This document shows positions 9,278 to 19,449 of a stretch of DNA of 64,000 nt, piece after piece. Numbering within the stretch: the first letter of the stretch is position 1; each line of letters begins with the position of its first letter. The stretch is from assembly GCF_007828215.1 (NCBI RefSeq), contig NZ_VIUE01000003.1:62001-126000 (forward strand), written 5' to 3'. The notes under the pieces were generated by a model. It saw only the letters and a list, made by a program, of their open reading frames with translations, did not search any database and was not told the DNA's origin. The translations under genes and the position numbers were made by a program. This DNA is from Pseudomonas sp. SJZ074. GTDB taxonomy: Bacteria; Pseudomonadota; Gammaproteobacteria; Pseudomonadales; Pseudomonadaceae.

Positions 9278-9594
9278 AACAACACTTCCATTTATCGTAT
9301 ATGAATACCGGAGCCACTCTCAGGCGACGGCAGCCCACATGTGCATCCAGCACCTGGGCATTTAAACTTTAAAGAATGCAACGCTCTCTATAAGCGCGGA
9401 CGAAAGTAACCTAGCGCCTGGGTGCAACTCAACCAATAAGCAAACCAATAAATTTCCAAATAAAAAACCAACTTCATGTTACAGGCATAGCACGCCCGCA
9501 ACTTGATGTCATAGACCGGTTAAATATAACCAAACCAATAAATAGCTAGTAGATTCGAGAAACGACGGCAGCCCGAACGGGCTGCCGGGTTGCG
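9278..9594. promoter_or_regulatory. AT-rich upstream region of the giant toxin, with CAAACCAATAAAT direct repeats
   Basis: This 317-bp gene-free stretch lies between the toxin start and the cobJ end and is much richer in A+T than its surroundings. AACCAATAA occurs three times on the plus strand (9431, 9443, 9533), and the 13-mer CAAACCAATAAAT occurs twice exactly (9441-9453 and 9531-9543). It is the likely promoter and control region for the toxin gene; AT-rich tracts of this kind in Pseudomonas are typical binding sites for MvaT/MvaU silencers. No convincing -35/-10 pair was fixed. Confidence 0.5.
9567..9586 (-). terminator. Hairpin downstream of cobJ
   Basis: A perfect 8-bp stem GGCAGCCC/GGGCTGCC closes a GAAC loop just past the cobJ stop codon. 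On the minus strand it is followed by a weak T-containing stretch (GTCGTTTCTC), so termination may be only partial. Confidence 0.6.
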
Positions 9595-11292
9595 TCAGAG
9601 CGGCTTGCTGCCATACCAGCGCGGCGTGTACACCCACTGGCCACCGTCGGCACGGGGAAACACGCAGGTGGTCGAAGATCCGATTAGCACCATGGTGCGC
9701 ATGTCCACCTGGTCCGGGGTCAACTGCCCCAGCGTCGTGACGCGCAGGGTCTGGCCCGGACGGCCAATGTCACGCCCCAGGACCACGGGCGTCTGCGCGG
9801 TTCGATGCTGGGCGACGATCTCCAGCGCCCGCCCCAGTTGCCAGGGCCTGGAACGGGAGATGGGGTTGTAGAAAGCCAGCGCGAGATCCGCTTGTGCCGC
9901 CAGGTCCAGGCGCTTCTCGATGATCGACCAGGGCTTGAGGTTGTCCGACAGCGACAACACGCAGAAGTCATGGCCCAGCGGCGCACCGGCCTGGGCGGCC
10001 GTGGCCAGGGAAGCCGAGACCCCCGGCAGGATCTGCAGGTCGACAGCGTGCCAATGGGCGTTAGTCGACTCATGCAGCGCTTCCAGCACTGCAGCCGCCA
10101 TGGCGAACACCCCCGGATCACCGGACGACACCACCACCACGGAGCGTCCCTGGGCGGCCAGTTCGAAGGCGTGGCGGGCGCGTTGCAGCTCTTCGCGGTT
10201 GTCGGTGCAGTGCTGCACCTGATCGGGCCGAAATGGCCCGGCCATGCGCACATAGGTTTCGTAGCCCAGCACGTCGTTGGCGCGGTCGAGTTCGGCACGC
10301 ACCGCCGGCACCATCAACTCGGCCGCGCCCGGACCCAGGCCGATCACCGCCAGGCGCCCCCGTGGTCGGCCGATGCGGTGCGGATCCAGGGGCTGTTCGG
10401 CCACCGCGATGGCCAGGCTGCCCATGCGCCGAATCGAGGCCGGCTGACCGAGGGCCTCGCTCAACCACTGTGCGATATCACCGCCGGCGCAAGCAAAGCG
10501 CAGCGGCACGCCCAGGCTCGCAGCGGCTTCGTGCAATGCTGGACGCGTCATGTCGCTGTCCGCCGCCAACACGCAAGCCAGCGATTGCACCGCGAGGCCA
10601 GCCTGTGTCAAGGCATCGCCAATGGCGGCTATGTCCGTCGTCCCGGCGTTCAGCGCCACCACGACGTTACGTGGATAGATACGTAATTCATCGACTGCGG
10701 GCACACCAGCAGCGCTGTCGATACGGATGGCCAGGCGCGCCTGTTGGTCCTGGGGCAAGTGCGCTTGATCCAGCCAGGGCGCGGCCCCTTCGATGCGCAC
10801 CGGCTCACCGGCCAGCAGATCGGAAACAAAGCGCTTGCCCTGCTCCAGATCGTCGAGACGGTAGCCGCTCGGTGGATTGAGCAGGCAGGTGCCGAAACGC
10901 AATTCGCCACTGGTGGTGATCGCCGGGGCGACTTGCAGGGTGCTCGCTATTTCCCGGGCCATGACGTTGACCCCGCCCAGGCCACCGAGCAATGGCACCA
11001 CGGCGCTGCCGTCCTCGGCCACTGCCAGCACGGCGGGCTCCACGCCTTTTTCCAGCAGCAGCGGCGCCAGGGTACGGATGACGATGCCCGCCGCGCACAG
11101 GGCGATGATGGGCGTGTCCTGCTGATAGAGCTCGCGCAACGTCGCGCCGAATTCCAGGTACTGACGGTCCGCGCCCTCGACCCGCCCGGCCAGGCCGTGG
11201 ATCAAGGCGCCGGGATAGCACTGCTGGATCCGCCGGGCCGTTGCGAGGCTGCCCGGGCCGAGGATGACGATTGCCGGTGCCTTAGAGATCAT
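9595..11292 (-). CDS. cobJ: Precorrin-3B C17-methyltransferase with N-terminal CbiG/CobE-like region
   Basis: A 565-residue fusion. Residues 1 to about 205 resemble CbiG and residues about 205-305 the CbiG-C/CobE region ([14 protein letters not shown], then [12 protein letters not shown]). From about residue 312 the protein is CobJ, with the SAM-binding [12 protein letters not shown] motif and the later [14 protein letters not shown] segment. CobJ adds the C17 methyl and contracts the ring in aerobic cobalamin synthesis. An upstream in-frame GTG at 11301 exists, but the ATG at 11292 overlaps the cobI stop as ATGA, the pattern of coupled translation, so it is preferred. Last gene of the cobG-cobH-cobI-cobJ operon. 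Fusion of this kind and length is usual in Pseudomonas. Confidence 0.92.
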   Translation of the reverse strand: MISKAPAIVILGPGSLATARRIQQCYPGALIHGLAGRVEGADRQYLEFGATLRELYQQDTPIIALCAAGIVIRTLAPLLLEKGVEPAVLAVAEDGSAVVPLLGGLGGVNVMAREIASTLQVAPAITTSGELRFGTCLLNPPSGYRLDDLEQGKRFVSDLLAGEPVRIEGAAPWLDQAHLPQDQQARLAIRIDSAAGVPAVDELRIYPRNVVVALNAGTTDIAAIGDALTQAGLAVQSLACVLAADSDMTRPALHEAAASLGVPLRFACAGGDIAQWLSEALGQPASIRRMGSLAIAVAEQPLDPHRIGRPRGRLAVIGLGPGAAELMVPAVRAELDRANDVLGYETYVRMAGPFRPDQVQHCTDNREELQRARHAFELAAQGRSVVVVSSGDPGVFAMAAAVLEALHESTNAHWHAVDLQILPGVSASLATAAQAGAPLGHDFCVLSLSDNLKPWSIIEKRLDLAAQADLALAFYNPISRSRPWQLGRALEIVAQHRTAQTPVVLGRDIGRPGQTLRVTTLGQLTPDQVDMRTMVLIGSSTTCVFPRADGGQWVYTPRWYGSKPL

Positions 11293-12023
11293 CCCTGCCA
11301 CCGTTCACCCGGCACGATGATCAACGAAAAATACGGCGAGGACATCGGTTCGACCTCATCCAACGGCACGATTTTCTGATTGGCCATGGTCGCCCGTTCG
11401 ACGTACAACGCCCGGCTATCCAGGCCCAGTTCCCCGAGCACCTGGCGGACCTTGGGAAAATTGCGCCCCAGCTTCATGATCACCGCCGCATCGGCATCGG
11501 CCAGTCGGCGTTTGAGTTCGTCATGGGGCAGCACGCCGGAGAGCACCGACAGGCTCTGGTTGCGATACACCAGCGGCGCGCCGAGCACCGAGGCACCGCC
11601 CAGCATCGAGCAGACGCCGGGAATGACTTCGGCGTCGTAGCGCTCGGCCAGACGATCGTGCAGGTACATGTAGGAACCGTAGAAGAACGGATCACCCTCG
11701 CAGATCACCGCCACGTCGCGACCGGCATCCAGATGCACGGCCACCTGTTCGGCGGCGGTGTCATAGAAGTCGGCGATCACCTGCTCATAGGACAGCGGCG
11801 CCGGCAACACTTCAGTGGTGACCGGGTAGACCAGCGGCATCAGCGTTTGCGCCTCTTGCAGGTGCATTTCGATGATCCCGAAGGCGTTGCCTTTCTTGCC
11901 CTTGGCGACGAAGTAAGCCACCACAGGAGACTCACGCAACAGGCGCAGGGCCTTGAGGGTAATCAGTTCCGGGTCACCGGGGCCCACACCGAGGCCGATC
12001 AGACGTCCACGCTGCTGCATCAT
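11289..12023 (-). CDS. cobI: Precorrin-2 C20-methyltransferase
   Basis: A 244-residue SAM-dependent tetrapyrrole methylase. The N-terminal [20 protein letters not shown] is the signature of the family, [16 protein letters not shown] is the second conserved segment, and [16 protein letters not shown] the third. It methylates precorrin-2 at C20 to give precorrin-3A, the substrate of CobG. Its start overlaps the cobH stop and its stop overlaps the cobJ start, so all four genes are translationally coupled. Two adjacent ATG codons (12023 and 12020) could serve as start. Confidence 0.93.
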   Translation of the reverse strand: MMQQRGRLIGLGVGPGDPELITLKALRLLRESPVVAYFVAKGKKGNAFGIIEMHLQEAQTLMPLVYPVTTEVLPAPLSYEQVIADFYDTAAEQVAVHLDAGRDVAVICEGDPFFYGSYMYLHDRLAERYDAEVIPGVCSMLGGASVLGAPLVYRNQSLSVLSGVLPHDELKRRLADADAAVIMKLGRNFPKVRQVLGELGLDSRALYVERATMANQKIVPLDEVEPMSSPYFSLIIVPGERWQG

Positions 12024-12646
12024 TCAATCTCCGTAGCGAGGGCATTGACGGCGGCCGCAGCCATGGCGCTGCCACCGAGTCGGCCTTGCATGATCACGAA
12101 CGGCACGCCACGGCTGTTGGCCGCCAACATTGCCTTGGATTCGGCGGCGCCGACGAACCCCACGGGAAAGCCCAGGATCAATGCGGGTTTCGGTGCGCCG
12201 GCGTCGAGCATTTCCAGCAGGTAGAACAGCGCGGTGGGCGCATTGCCGATCACCACGACACTGCCTTCCAGATGCGGACGCCACAACTCCAGGGCCGCTG
12301 CCGAACGGGTGTTGCCCAATTCACGGGCCAACTGCGGCACGCTCTCGTCGCGCAAGGTGCAGATCACCGGGTTGTTGGCCGGCAGGCGGGCACGGGTCAC
12401 GCCTTCGCTGACCATTCGCGCATCACACAGGATCGGCGCACCGGCGGCGAGCGCCTGGCGCCCGGCCGTGCCCGCGCCCTCGGAAAACTGCAGCCCGTCG
12501 ACGGCCTCGACCATGCCGCAGGCGTGGATCACCCGTACTGCGAGTTTTTCCAGATCGGCCGGAATGCGCGCCAGGTTGGCCTCGGCGCGAATGATCGCGA
12601 AGGAGTTGCGATAGATCTCCTGACCGTCGCGGATGTAATCAAGCAT
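12020..12646 (-). CDS. cobH: Precorrin-8X methylmutase
   Basis: A 208-residue protein starting [20 protein letters not shown]; the conserved residues around IRAEA and the catalytic-site RVIHACGM segment follow. [13 protein letters not shown] near the C terminus is the most conserved block of the family. It moves the C11 methyl to C12, forming hydrogenobyrinate. A longer frame opens at 12679, but the ATG at 12646 overlaps the cobG stop as TGATG and agrees with the normal family length, so the upstream start is rejected. Confidence 0.93.
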   Translation of the reverse strand: MLDYIRDGQEIYRNSFAIIRAEANLARIPADLEKLAVRVIHACGMVEAVDGLQFSEGAGTAGRQALAAGAPILCDARMVSEGVTRARLPANNPVICTLRDESVPQLARELGNTRSAAALELWRPHLEGSVVVIGNAPTALFYLLEMLDAGAPKPALILGFPVGFVGAAESKAMLAANSRGVPFVIMQGRLGGSAMAAAAVNALATEIE

Positions 12647-13986
12647 CAAGTGGGACTCCGGGGGCGAGCGTCGAGCCATTGGCCGACCGCTTCAATAGTC
12701 AGATTGTGCGCCTGCAACGCGCCGAAACCCGGCTGCGTGGCCTCGCGAAAATACAGGTCGTAACGACCGGGGGCGACCGCCAGCAAGGTGACGGGCGCGA
12801 TATGGGCCGCCGCACAGGAACGCGGGCAGCCGGACAAATGGACTTTCAGCGCGCCGTCCTGATGCTGCAGCAGCCCAGCCAACCGCCGGGCATCGGCTTT
12901 GGTATCTGCCAGGGCTTTACCGCAACAGCTGGAGCCCGTGCAGGCAACAAGCTGCGCCAACGGCTGGTCGACCGAGCACAGCAGGCCCAGGCCTTCGAGC
13001 CGCGCCAGCACCTCGTTTGCATCTTTGCCGCTGACGTTGGGCAGCAACAGGCTTTGCCAGGGCGTGAAGCGCAGACTGCCGTCACCCTTCTCCCGCGCCA
13101 GTCGCGCCGCGCCTCGTAGCATACCGGCGTCGAGCCGGCCAAGGGGCGCCGCAGCGCCGACGTAGAACCGATCGTCGTGCTGGAGGTGAATGCCAAGGTG
13201 CAGCCCGTCGCCGGCCGCGCTGCGCTGCCAATCGAGGCAAGATTGCACCGGCATGCGGTGGGCCAGTTGTGCAATCAGTTCACTCTGGGGGATTTCGGCC
13301 AGCAGATGACGCATGCGGGTCTGGTCCGGACGGGCCAGGTCGAGAAACAGCTCCAGCACCGCCACCACCAGGGCATGCCCCTGGGCCAGCGGCACGCTGC
13401 CGGCCGGTTGATCCAGCGGGGTGCCGGCCAGGCCGAAGGCCAGCCAGGGTTCGCCTCGCTGGAAAAAAGCGGACAGCCACAGGTCATGGGGGTGTTCAAG
13501 CATCGCCATGGCCTCGCCGCCATCCAATTGCACGGCGAACTTGGCCGACAGCTCATGGAAGCGATCATGGGTTTGCAAAGTGAACAGAATCTGCTCGGCC
13601 AATGGCCGGGTATCGACCCGCATCTGCCGGTCGATACCTGCCGACGGGCTGAGCATCAGGTTGCGCACGTCATCGCCGGCCGGTTTGCGCGGGCCAAGCC
13701 CGGCGGCCAGCAATTGCTCGATCAACGCCCCATGCCCGGGGCCAATGCCACGGATCTGCAGGTTGCCGCGGTTGGTCGCCTCGATCACGCCACCGGCGAA
13801 CCCCTCGGCCGCCGACGCCACGGCCTCGGCCTGATCCGCACGGATGGCACCGCCGTCGAGCTTGATCCGACAGATCCCGCCATCCAGCGCCTGGACAACA
13901 CGCAACAACCCCGGACAACCCGAGGGGCGGATGACGTTGGAGGATAGACGTTCGTTCAAGGGCAGACCGAAAGATAGACACGCCAT
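12646..13986 (-). CDS. cobG: Precorrin-3B synthase
   Basis: A 446-residue protein of the sulfite/nitrite reductase fold. It uses a 4Fe-4S cluster and oxygen to hydroxylate C20 and form the gamma-lactone of precorrin-3A, a step specific to the aerobic B12 pathway. Cluster ligands are seen as CTGSSCCGKA (about residues 347-355) and LSGCPRSCAAAHIAP (about 382-396). It is the first gene of the minus-strand cob arm. The upstream region to the zeta-like gene (13987-14260) should hold its promoter; no cobalamin riboswitch box was found there. Confidence 0.92.
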   Translation of the reverse strand: MACLSFGLPLNERLSSNVIRPSGCPGLLRVVQALDGGICRIKLDGGAIRADQAEAVASAAEGFAGGVIEATNRGNLQIRGIGPGHGALIEQLLAAGLGPRKPAGDDVRNLMLSPSAGIDRQMRVDTRPLAEQILFTLQTHDRFHELSAKFAVQLDGGEAMAMLEHPHDLWLSAFFQRGEPWLAFGLAGTPLDQPAGSVPLAQGHALVVAVLELFLDLARPDQTRMRHLLAEIPQSELIAQLAHRMPVQSCLDWQRSAAGDGLHLGIHLQHDDRFYVGAAAPLGRLDAGMLRGAARLAREKGDGSLRFTPWQSLLLPNVSGKDANEVLARLEGLGLLCSVDQPLAQLVACTGSSCCGKALADTKADARRLAGLLQHQDGALKVHLSGCPRSCAAAHIAPVTLLAVAPGRYDLYFREATQPGFGALQAHNLTIEAVGQWLDARPRSPT

Positions 13987-14260
13987 GACGGCGAAGGACC
14001 GCCATTATGCCTGCTTTGCCAGGGGGCATGAAAAGCTTGCTGGTCGGATTGAGGGCAGTTGGATGACAAATATGTCCGTGACGGGGTCATTGTGAGATGC
14101 ATGAGGACGTAGGCTTTTCGGAGTTTTCTTGTAGGTATTTTTACCTTTAAAAACAGGTACATAACTTGAAACCAACGCGCATTTGAACAAACCGGGAAAC
14201 ACCGCTTTATTCAAAGGGCAAGCATTTACCTCAACCCCATTCTCGATAAGGAAATCCGGA

Positions 14261-15166
14261 ATGTCACACGCACAGAGCTACACCTACACCCCGGCGCAGG
14301 TCACTGCCGCGTACGATGAAATCATTGCCACGCTATTGAACGGCGTCACGACCGAGACGGTTCCCAAGATGTTGATTACCGCCGGATCGCAGGGCTCGGG
14401 CAAGACCTATCTGCTGGAAAAAAGCCTGCTGCCCTCCAAGCGCTACGACAACTACGTACGCCTGTATCTGCCCGAGTACCGGGAAAAACATCCGCAATAC
14501 TCGCAGATGATCAAACATGGCGTGCTGCACGCCTATGAACATACGGAGACGTTTGTCCGGGAAGTCGGCGCGAAAATCTTCGAGAAGGCGTTCAACGACA
14601 AGTACAACATCATCATGGAATGTGCGTTCGACAGCTTGGATTTTGCCGCATTTCCACCGACGGCGACCGCCGCCGGGTATCAGTTCGAGACTCACATCAT
14701 TGCCTGCAAGAAAGAATTTGCGCACCTGTCGAGTATCAAGCGGGCACTCAAAAGCCTGGAGAACCAGGAAATGGAAAGGTTTGTCTCGCTGGCAGCGCTG
14801 AATACGAGCCTGAGTAACGCCCAGGCAACCATCCTCGCTTTCGAGACGGCAGCCAAAGCGGTCAGCGGCTCGCAGATTTTCCTGTATGAGCGGGGATTCG
14901 GTCAGTTGAAAGAACGGATCCTGCGCGCTCAAAGCACCTATACCCTGGATACAAATGGTTCTTTGATCATCACTGGCCCCAAGGTGGTGTATGCCAGTAC
15001 TTTTGAGAGCATCGTCAATAATCGCCTGCATCTTATTGGCGACCGTGAAGAAATGGTTAAGGCGTGTCACTTGGCATTGCAGAAAGCCCAGGCGAATGCT
15101 GAGCATGTGCCGGATTCAGTCGTTAGCGATTTGTATGCGTATATTCTCAGGTATGTTTACCGGTAG
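14261..15166 (+). CDS. Zeta-toxin-like P-loop kinase, no antitoxin visible
   Basis: A 301-residue protein with a Walker A motif GSQGSGKT at residues 42-49 within LITAGSQGSGKTYLLE, followed by an NIIMECAFDS segment, which resembles the zeta toxin/UDP-N-acetylglucosamine kinase family. The frame opens earlier (14183), but the ATG at 14261 has an AAGGA site in front and gives a sensible N terminus. No epsilon-type antitoxin gene lies on either side: upstream is the 274-bp gap to cobG and downstream a 500-bp repeat region. Gene and flanks sit between the two arms of the cob cluster. Zeta toxins phosphorylate UDP-GlcNAc; stand-alone relatives can be phage-defence or effector proteins. Family fairly sure, role unknown. 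Confidence 0.72.
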   Translation: MSHAQSYTYTPAQVTAAYDEIIATLLNGVTTETVPKMLITAGSQGSGKTYLLEKSLLPSKRYDNYVRLYLPEYREKHPQYSQMIKHGVLHAYEHTETFVREVGAKIFEKAFNDKYNIIMECAFDSLDFAAFPPTATAAGYQFETHIIACKKEFAHLSSIKRALKSLENQEMERFVSLAALNTSLSNAQATILAFETAAKAVSGSQIFLYERGFGQLKERILRAQSTYTLDTNGSLIITGPKVVYASTFESIVNNRLHLIGDREEMVKACHLALQKAQANAEHVPDSVVSDLYAYILRYVYR

Positions 15167-15204
15167 ATGAGCCCGGCCTGGGTGTTGTTGTACATATCCG
15201 TTGC

Positions 15205-15485
15205 TGCGGTAACGGCTGCTTAGGGTTCCGCCCTTACGGCGGCTCACTTTTTTTCAGACGCCAAAAAAAGTAAGCAAAAAAGGCTTCGCCCCACCACTGG
15301 GCACCTCGCCAAGGCTCGGTGTTCCCTCACTCCGGCATTGCTCCGTGGGCCCGCCGCGAAGGGCCATCCATGGCCCAGCGCGGCTATCCCGGCATCCATG
15401 CCGGGATGCCCACTGCGCAATGCCTGCGTTCGGCCCTTGTGGTTAATGGGGCGTCCAAAAGCAAAAGCAAAAGCAAAAACGAGGC
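15205..15485. repeat. Long Pseudomonas intergenic repeat between the zeta-like gene and cobL
   Basis: The stretch begins near GGGTTCCGCCCTTACGGCGGC, has a poly-A/T-rich step, then short dyads (CATGGCCCAGCGCGGC, ATCCCGGCATCCATGCCGGGAT) and ends in a run of AAAGC hexamers (AAAAGCAAAAGCAAAAGC). I recognise it from memory as an element scattered between genes in many fluorescens-group genomes. Frames across it are not coding. It fills most of the 500-bp gap between 15167 and 15666, together with the REP copy at 15520. Confidence 0.65.
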
Positions 15486-15519
15486 GGCCTGATGCTCCCG
15501 GCTGTACTCCTATCCAATT

Positions 15520-15547
15520 GTGGGAGCGAGCCTGCTCGCGATGGCGG
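15520..15547 (+). repeat. Single REP element
   Basis: GTGGGAGCGAGCCTGCTCGCG, the REP palindrome of this genome, occurs here as an unpaired copy about 120 bp before cobL. Confidence 0.75.
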
Positions 15548-15666
15548 TCTGGCTGAACCGCCGATGCTGGATCGGACGAAGCCTTAACCAAACACTCAAG
15601 GTATGATGACCACCCGGTTCGCGGGCATCAGCCTGCCAATCACACAGATCCAGTCGAGGAACACAG

Positions 15667-16878
15667 ATGACGCCCTGGTTGACCGTAGTGGGCATCGGCG
15701 AAGACGGCTTCAAGGGCCTGGGCCGCGCCGCCCGGCATGCTTTGCTGCGGGCGTCGCGGATTGTCGGCAGCGCCCGGCAGTTGGCGCTGTTGCCGCGGTG
15801 TATTCGCGGCGAACGGGAGCTGTGGCCCAGTCCGTTTTCCCTGGAGCCGCTGCTGACGCGCCGGGGCGAGGCAGTGTGCGTGTTGGCGAGCGGCGATCCG
15901 ATGTTCTATGGCGTGGGCGCTAGCCTCGCTAAACAGATTCCGGGCGAGCAGATGCAGGTCATCCCGGCGCCCTCGTCCTGTTCGCTGGCAGCGGCACGCA
16001 TGGGTTGGCCGTTGCAGGACGTGATGATCCTGTCGCTGGTGGCGCGCCCCTTGGCCGTGCTCAACGCCCACTTATCCACTGGCGTCAGGCTGCTGTTGCT
16101 GAGCAATGACCGCCACAGCCCGGCCGCCGTGGCGACGCTGCTGCGCGAGCGTGGGTTCGGCCCCAGCGCCATGACAGTTCTGGAGCATCTGGGCGGTGAC
16201 GCAGAACGCCGGATCGAAGGGTGCGCCGCGCAATGGTCCGACCCGGCCGTTGCGGACCTGAACCTGATCGCCGTCGAGTGCCAGGCCGAACCCTCGGCGC
16301 CTCGCCTTTCTCGCCTGGCCGGCTTGCCGGACAGCGCATTCGAGCATGACGGTCAATTGACCAAGCGCGATGTGCGCGCCATCACCCTCGCCCGCCTCGC
16401 CCCGATGCCCGGCGAATTGCTCTGGGACGTCGGAGCCGGCAGCGGCGCCATCGGCATCGAATGGATGCGCGCGCACCCGACCTGCCGAGCCCTGGCCATC
16501 GAGGCCGATGAAGGCCGCCAAGGGTTGATCGAACGTAACCGCGATACGCTCGGCGTGCCCGGCCTGCAGCTGATTCGCGGACGAGCGCCGCAGGCTCTCG
16601 AGGGACTGGAGCGCCCGGACGCCGTGTTCATTGGCGGCGGCGTTACCCGTGAAGGCGTGCTGGAAGCCTGCTGGGACCGACTCAAGCCCGGCGGCCGGCT
16701 GGTCGCCAATGCCGTGACCCTGCAAAGCGAGATGACGCTCATGAACTGGCGCGAACTCCATGGCGGCGAACTGACGCGTATCCATATCGCCCAGGCCCAA
16801 CCATTGGGCGAGTTCGACACCTGGCGCCAGGCGTTACCGATTACCCTGCTGGACCTGGCAAAGCCCCTCGATGCGTGA
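15667..16878 (+). CDS. cobL: Precorrin-6Y C5,15-methyltransferase (decarboxylating), CbiE-CbiT fusion
   Basis: A 403-residue two-domain enzyme. Residues 1 to about 200 are CbiE-like ([16 protein letters not shown] at the start, [16 protein letters not shown] further in). Residues about 225-400 are CbiT-like with the SAM-binding [19 protein letters not shown]. CobL methylates C5 and C15 and decarboxylates the acetate side chain of precorrin-6B, giving precorrin-8. First gene of the plus-strand cob arm; it overlaps cbiD by 8 bp. The immediate upstream sequence CGAGGAACACAGATG supplies an AGGA ribosome binding site. Confidence 0.93.
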   Translation: MTPWLTVVGIGEDGFKGLGRAARHALLRASRIVGSARQLALLPRCIRGERELWPSPFSLEPLLTRRGEAVCVLASGDPMFYGVGASLAKQIPGEQMQVIPAPSSCSLAAARMGWPLQDVMILSLVARPLAVLNAHLSTGVRLLLLSNDRHSPAAVATLLRERGFGPSAMTVLEHLGGDAERRIEGCAAQWSDPAVADLNLIAVECQAEPSAPRLSRLAGLPDSAFEHDGQLTKRDVRAITLARLAPMPGELLWDVGAGSGAIGIEWMRAHPTCRALAIEADEGRQGLIERNRDTLGVPGLQLIRGRAPQALEGLERPDAVFIGGGVTREGVLEACWDRLKPGGRLVANAVTLQSEMTLMNWRELHGGELTRIHIAQAQPLGEFDTWRQALPITLLDLAKPLDA

Positions 16879-17968
16879 CGAAACCGCCGAACAACCCGCG
16901 CCCCTGCGCAGCGGCCTCACCACTGGCAGCTGCGCCACGGCCACCAGCCTGGCGGCGGCGCGCCTGTTGCTGCAAGGCCATTGCGCCGATGCCGTGGAGA
17001 TCGTTTTGCCCAAGGGCAAACAGGTGCAGATGCGCCTGGAGTTCTGCCGGTTGACCGGCCAGGGCGCCGAGGCCGGAACGATCAAGGACGCCGGCGACGA
17101 CCCCGACGTGACCCACGGTGCGCTACTGTTTTCCCAGTTGCGGCTGACAGCCGAACCGGGGGTGCGTTTCGTGGCCGGGCGCGGCGTCGGCACGGTGACG
17201 CGACCGGGCCTGGTGCTGGCGGTCGGTGAACCGGCGATCAACCCGGTGCCGCGCAAGATGATCAGCGATCACCTGGAGCGGCTGGCCGAAGCAACCGGCT
17301 ATACCGGCGGTTTCGAAGTCACGGTCAACGTCGAGGGTGGTGAAGCCCTGGCCTTGAAAACCATGAATCCACGCCTGGGCATCCTCGGCGGCCTGTCGAT
17401 CCTCGGCACCAGCGGCATTGTCCGGCCCTTCTCCTGCGCGGCCTACATTGCCTCTATCCAGCAGGGCATCGACGTGGCGAAAACCAATGGCTACCTGCAC
17501 ATCGCAGCCTGCACCGGCAATGCCAGCGAAGACACCATGCGCCGGGTCTACAACCTGCCGGAAATCGCCTTGATCGAAATGGGCGACTTCGTCGGCGCCG
17601 TGCTCAAGCACGTGCGCAAGGTTCCGGTGGACAAACTCAGCCTCTGCGGTGGCTTTGGCAAAATCAGCAAACTCGCCGCTGGACACATGGACCTGCACAG
17701 CCGTCATTCGAGCATCGACCTGCCACAGCTGGCCGACTGGGCCGCCGCAATCGGCGCCGACGAGGCTTTGCAGCAAGGCATACGCGGCGCCAACACCAGC
17801 CAACAGGCCTTGGCGATGGCCAGCGCCGCCGGTATCGCCCTCGGCGACGCGGTGTGCGAGCACGCCCTGGCCTTCGCCCGAAGCATCGTGCCGTCCCAGG
17901 TTCAAGTCGAAGTCTTCGCCATCGACCGCCAGGGCGGAATCGTCGGCCGCGCCGGAGCCTTTACATGA
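16871..17968 (+). CDS. cbiD: Cobalt-precorrin-5B C1-methyltransferase family protein
   Basis: A 365-residue protein with the family hallmarks [20 protein letters not shown] near the N terminus and [21 protein letters not shown] in the middle. CbiD methylates C1 in the anaerobic pathway; in Pseudomonas it replaces CobF beside an otherwise aerobic set of enzymes. That mixture (CobG plus CbiD) is characteristic of this genus. It overlaps cobL by 8 bp and cobK by 4 bp, so the three genes are co-translated. Confidence 0.92.
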   Translation: MRDETAEQPAPLRSGLTTGSCATATSLAAARLLLQGHCADAVEIVLPKGKQVQMRLEFCRLTGQGAEAGTIKDAGDDPDVTHGALLFSQLRLTAEPGVRFVAGRGVGTVTRPGLVLAVGEPAINPVPRKMISDHLERLAEATGYTGGFEVTVNVEGGEALALKTMNPRLGILGGLSILGTSGIVRPFSCAAYIASIQQGIDVAKTNGYLHIAACTGNASEDTMRRVYNLPEIALIEMGDFVGAVLKHVRKVPVDKLSLCGGFGKISKLAAGHMDLHSRHSSIDLPQLADWAAAIGADEALQQGIRGANTSQQALAMASAAGIALGDAVCEHALAFARSIVPSQVQVEVFAIDRQGGIVGRAGAFT

Positions 17969-18690
17969 AACGCATCCTGCTGCTGGGCGGCGTCACCGAA
18001 GCCCTGGCCATCGCTCGCACCCTGGGTCCCCAACACATCTACAGCCTGGCGGGTGTGGGCCGTGTCCCCACTGACCTGACCTGCCAGGTGCGGGTCCGCG
18101 GCTACGGCGGCGCTGAAGGCCTGGCGCAGTTCATCCGCGACCAGGGCATCAGCCTGCTCTTGGACGCCACCCACCCCTACGCCGCCCGGATCAGCCACAA
18201 CGCCGCCCACGCAGCCCGCGCCTGTGGCATTCCCTGCTGGGCCCTGCGCCGCCCGGCATGGCAACCCCAGCCCGGTGATGACTGGCGCGAAGTCGCCGAC
18301 TGGGCCGAACTGACCGAGGCCCTGAAACCCTTCCAGCGCCCCCTCTTCACCCTCGGCCGCGAACCGCTGCAACACCTGCACGAAATTCCCCCGGAGCAAT
18401 TCTGGACCCTACGCGCCCTGGACGTTTACCCCGGCAACGAACGCTGCGAAGTCATCGGCGCGCGAGGACCGTTCCACCTCGACGGCGAACGGGCGCTGTT
18501 CGAGCGGCGGCAGATCGATGTGCTGGTCAGCAAGAACAGTGGCAGTACGGCAACCGAGCCGAAGCTGGAGGTGGCGCGGGAGCGTGGGGTGCCGGTGTTG
18601 GTGCTGAGGCGGCCGGTGTTGGCGGGAGTGGATCGGGAATTCTGGACGCTGGATGAGATGCTGTCGGCGCTGTCGACGTTTGCACCCTGA
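17965..18690 (+). CDS. cobK: Precorrin-6A reductase
   Basis: A 241-residue protein starting [19 protein letters not shown], the NADPH-binding start typical of CobK/Cbi[21 protein letters not shown] is the most conserved family block, and [20 protein letters not shown] is the conserved C-terminal active-site segment. It reduces precorrin-6A to precorrin-6B. The ATG overlaps the cbiD stop (ATGA). A longer frame starting at 17854 merely runs through cbiD and is not used. Confidence 0.93.
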   Translation: MKRILLLGGVTEALAIARTLGPQHIYSLAGVGRVPTDLTCQVRVRGYGGAEGLAQFIRDQGISLLLDATHPYAARISHNAAHAARACGIPCWALRRPAWQPQPGDDWREVADWAELTEALKPFQRPLFTLGREPLQHLHEIPPEQFWTLRALDVYPGNERCEVIGARGPFHLDGERALFERRQIDVLVSKNSGSTATEPKLEVARERGVPVLVLRRPVLAGVDREFWTLDEMLSALSTFAP

Positions 18691-18732
18691 GCCCCCTGGT
18701 AATTTTTAGCGAGTGTCAGGTCGAGCCTGAAC

Positions 18733-18867
18733 CTGTGGCGAGGGAGCTTGCTCCCGCTGGGCTGCGCAGCAGCCCCAAAAAATATGAACGAGGCTCTCCT
18801 GACACACCGCAACATCGGGTTTCAGGGTCACTTCGCGCCCCAGCGGGAGCAAGCTCCCTCGCCACAA
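18733..18867. repeat. REP-like inverted pair (GGCGAGGGAGCTTGCTCCCGC type)
   Basis: A CTGTGGCGAGGGAGCTTGCTCCCGCTGG arm is answered about 100 bp later by its reverse complement ending CTCCCTCGCCACA. This forms the REP doublet found elsewhere at 22625 and 63282. It occupies the cobK downstream gap (18691-19001), in which I see no gene and no T-run terminator. Confidence 0.75.
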
Positions 18868-19001
18868 CAGCGCTCATCTGGCGATCTGTTGCTACTGTTA
18901 ACCCAAGCCCTGCGACCCTACACCGCACATGGCCTTTTTACTTCTGCCCCCCGATCAGGCTAAATACCGCCACCTGATCGCCCAACCGAGCGGATTCGCC
19001 C

Positions 19002-19400
19002 ATGTCCCGACAACGGCTTGCATTTGCCTGGATCGCCTGCTTCGCAGTGCTGTTCAACATGCTGGCCATGCCGCTTTCCGGCAGCGGGATGGTGCAGAAG
19101 AGTGCGCCGGCCGAGCAATTGTTGTGGGGCAGCTTCTGTTCCTCCAGTGGCACGAAGATGGTGGCGATTTCCCTGGGCAAGCTCGAACAGGGCACGCCCC
19201 GCAACGACGATCACTCGACCATGCAGCATTGCTGGTGCTGCGCAGGCTCGGCGTCGTTGGTGGCGCTCACGGGACAGGCTCCGCGGCTGTATCTGGCCCC
19301 ACAGCCTGCCCATCTCGACCTTGTCCACTCAACGTTCGACAGCCCCACCCCACGCCAGCAATGGCCGAGTCTCAACCCCCGCGCCTCGCCTCTGGTCTGA
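19002..19400 (+). CDS. DUF2946 family protein, copper-cluster associated
   Basis: A 132-residue protein with an N-terminal hydrophobic segment (LAFAWIACFAVLFNMLAMPL), probably a signal or anchor, and a Cys-rich HCWCCAGSA motif in the middle, the mark of DUF2946. These small periplasmic or membrane-anchored proteins travel with copper receptor and PCu(A)C genes in Pseudomonas. The exact function is unknown; the cysteines and histidines suggest copper contact. First gene of the plus-strand copper cluster, 49 bp before the chaperone gene. Confidence 0.8.
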   Translation: MSRQRLAFAWIACFAVLFNMLAMPLSGSGMVQKSAPAEQLLWGSFCSSSGTKMVAISLGKLEQGTPRNDDHSTMQHCWCCAGSASLVALTGQAPRLYLAPQPAHLDLVHSTFDSPTPRQQWPSLNPRASPLV

Positions 19401-19449
19401 TTCCACCGCATAAAACAATTGCGTCCTGAATCGTTCCGGAGAATCAACC

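Noticed and set aside
14183..14260. N-terminal extension of the zeta-like protein
   Set aside because: The open frame upstream of 14261 lacks a ribosome binding site, while the ATG at 14261 has one.
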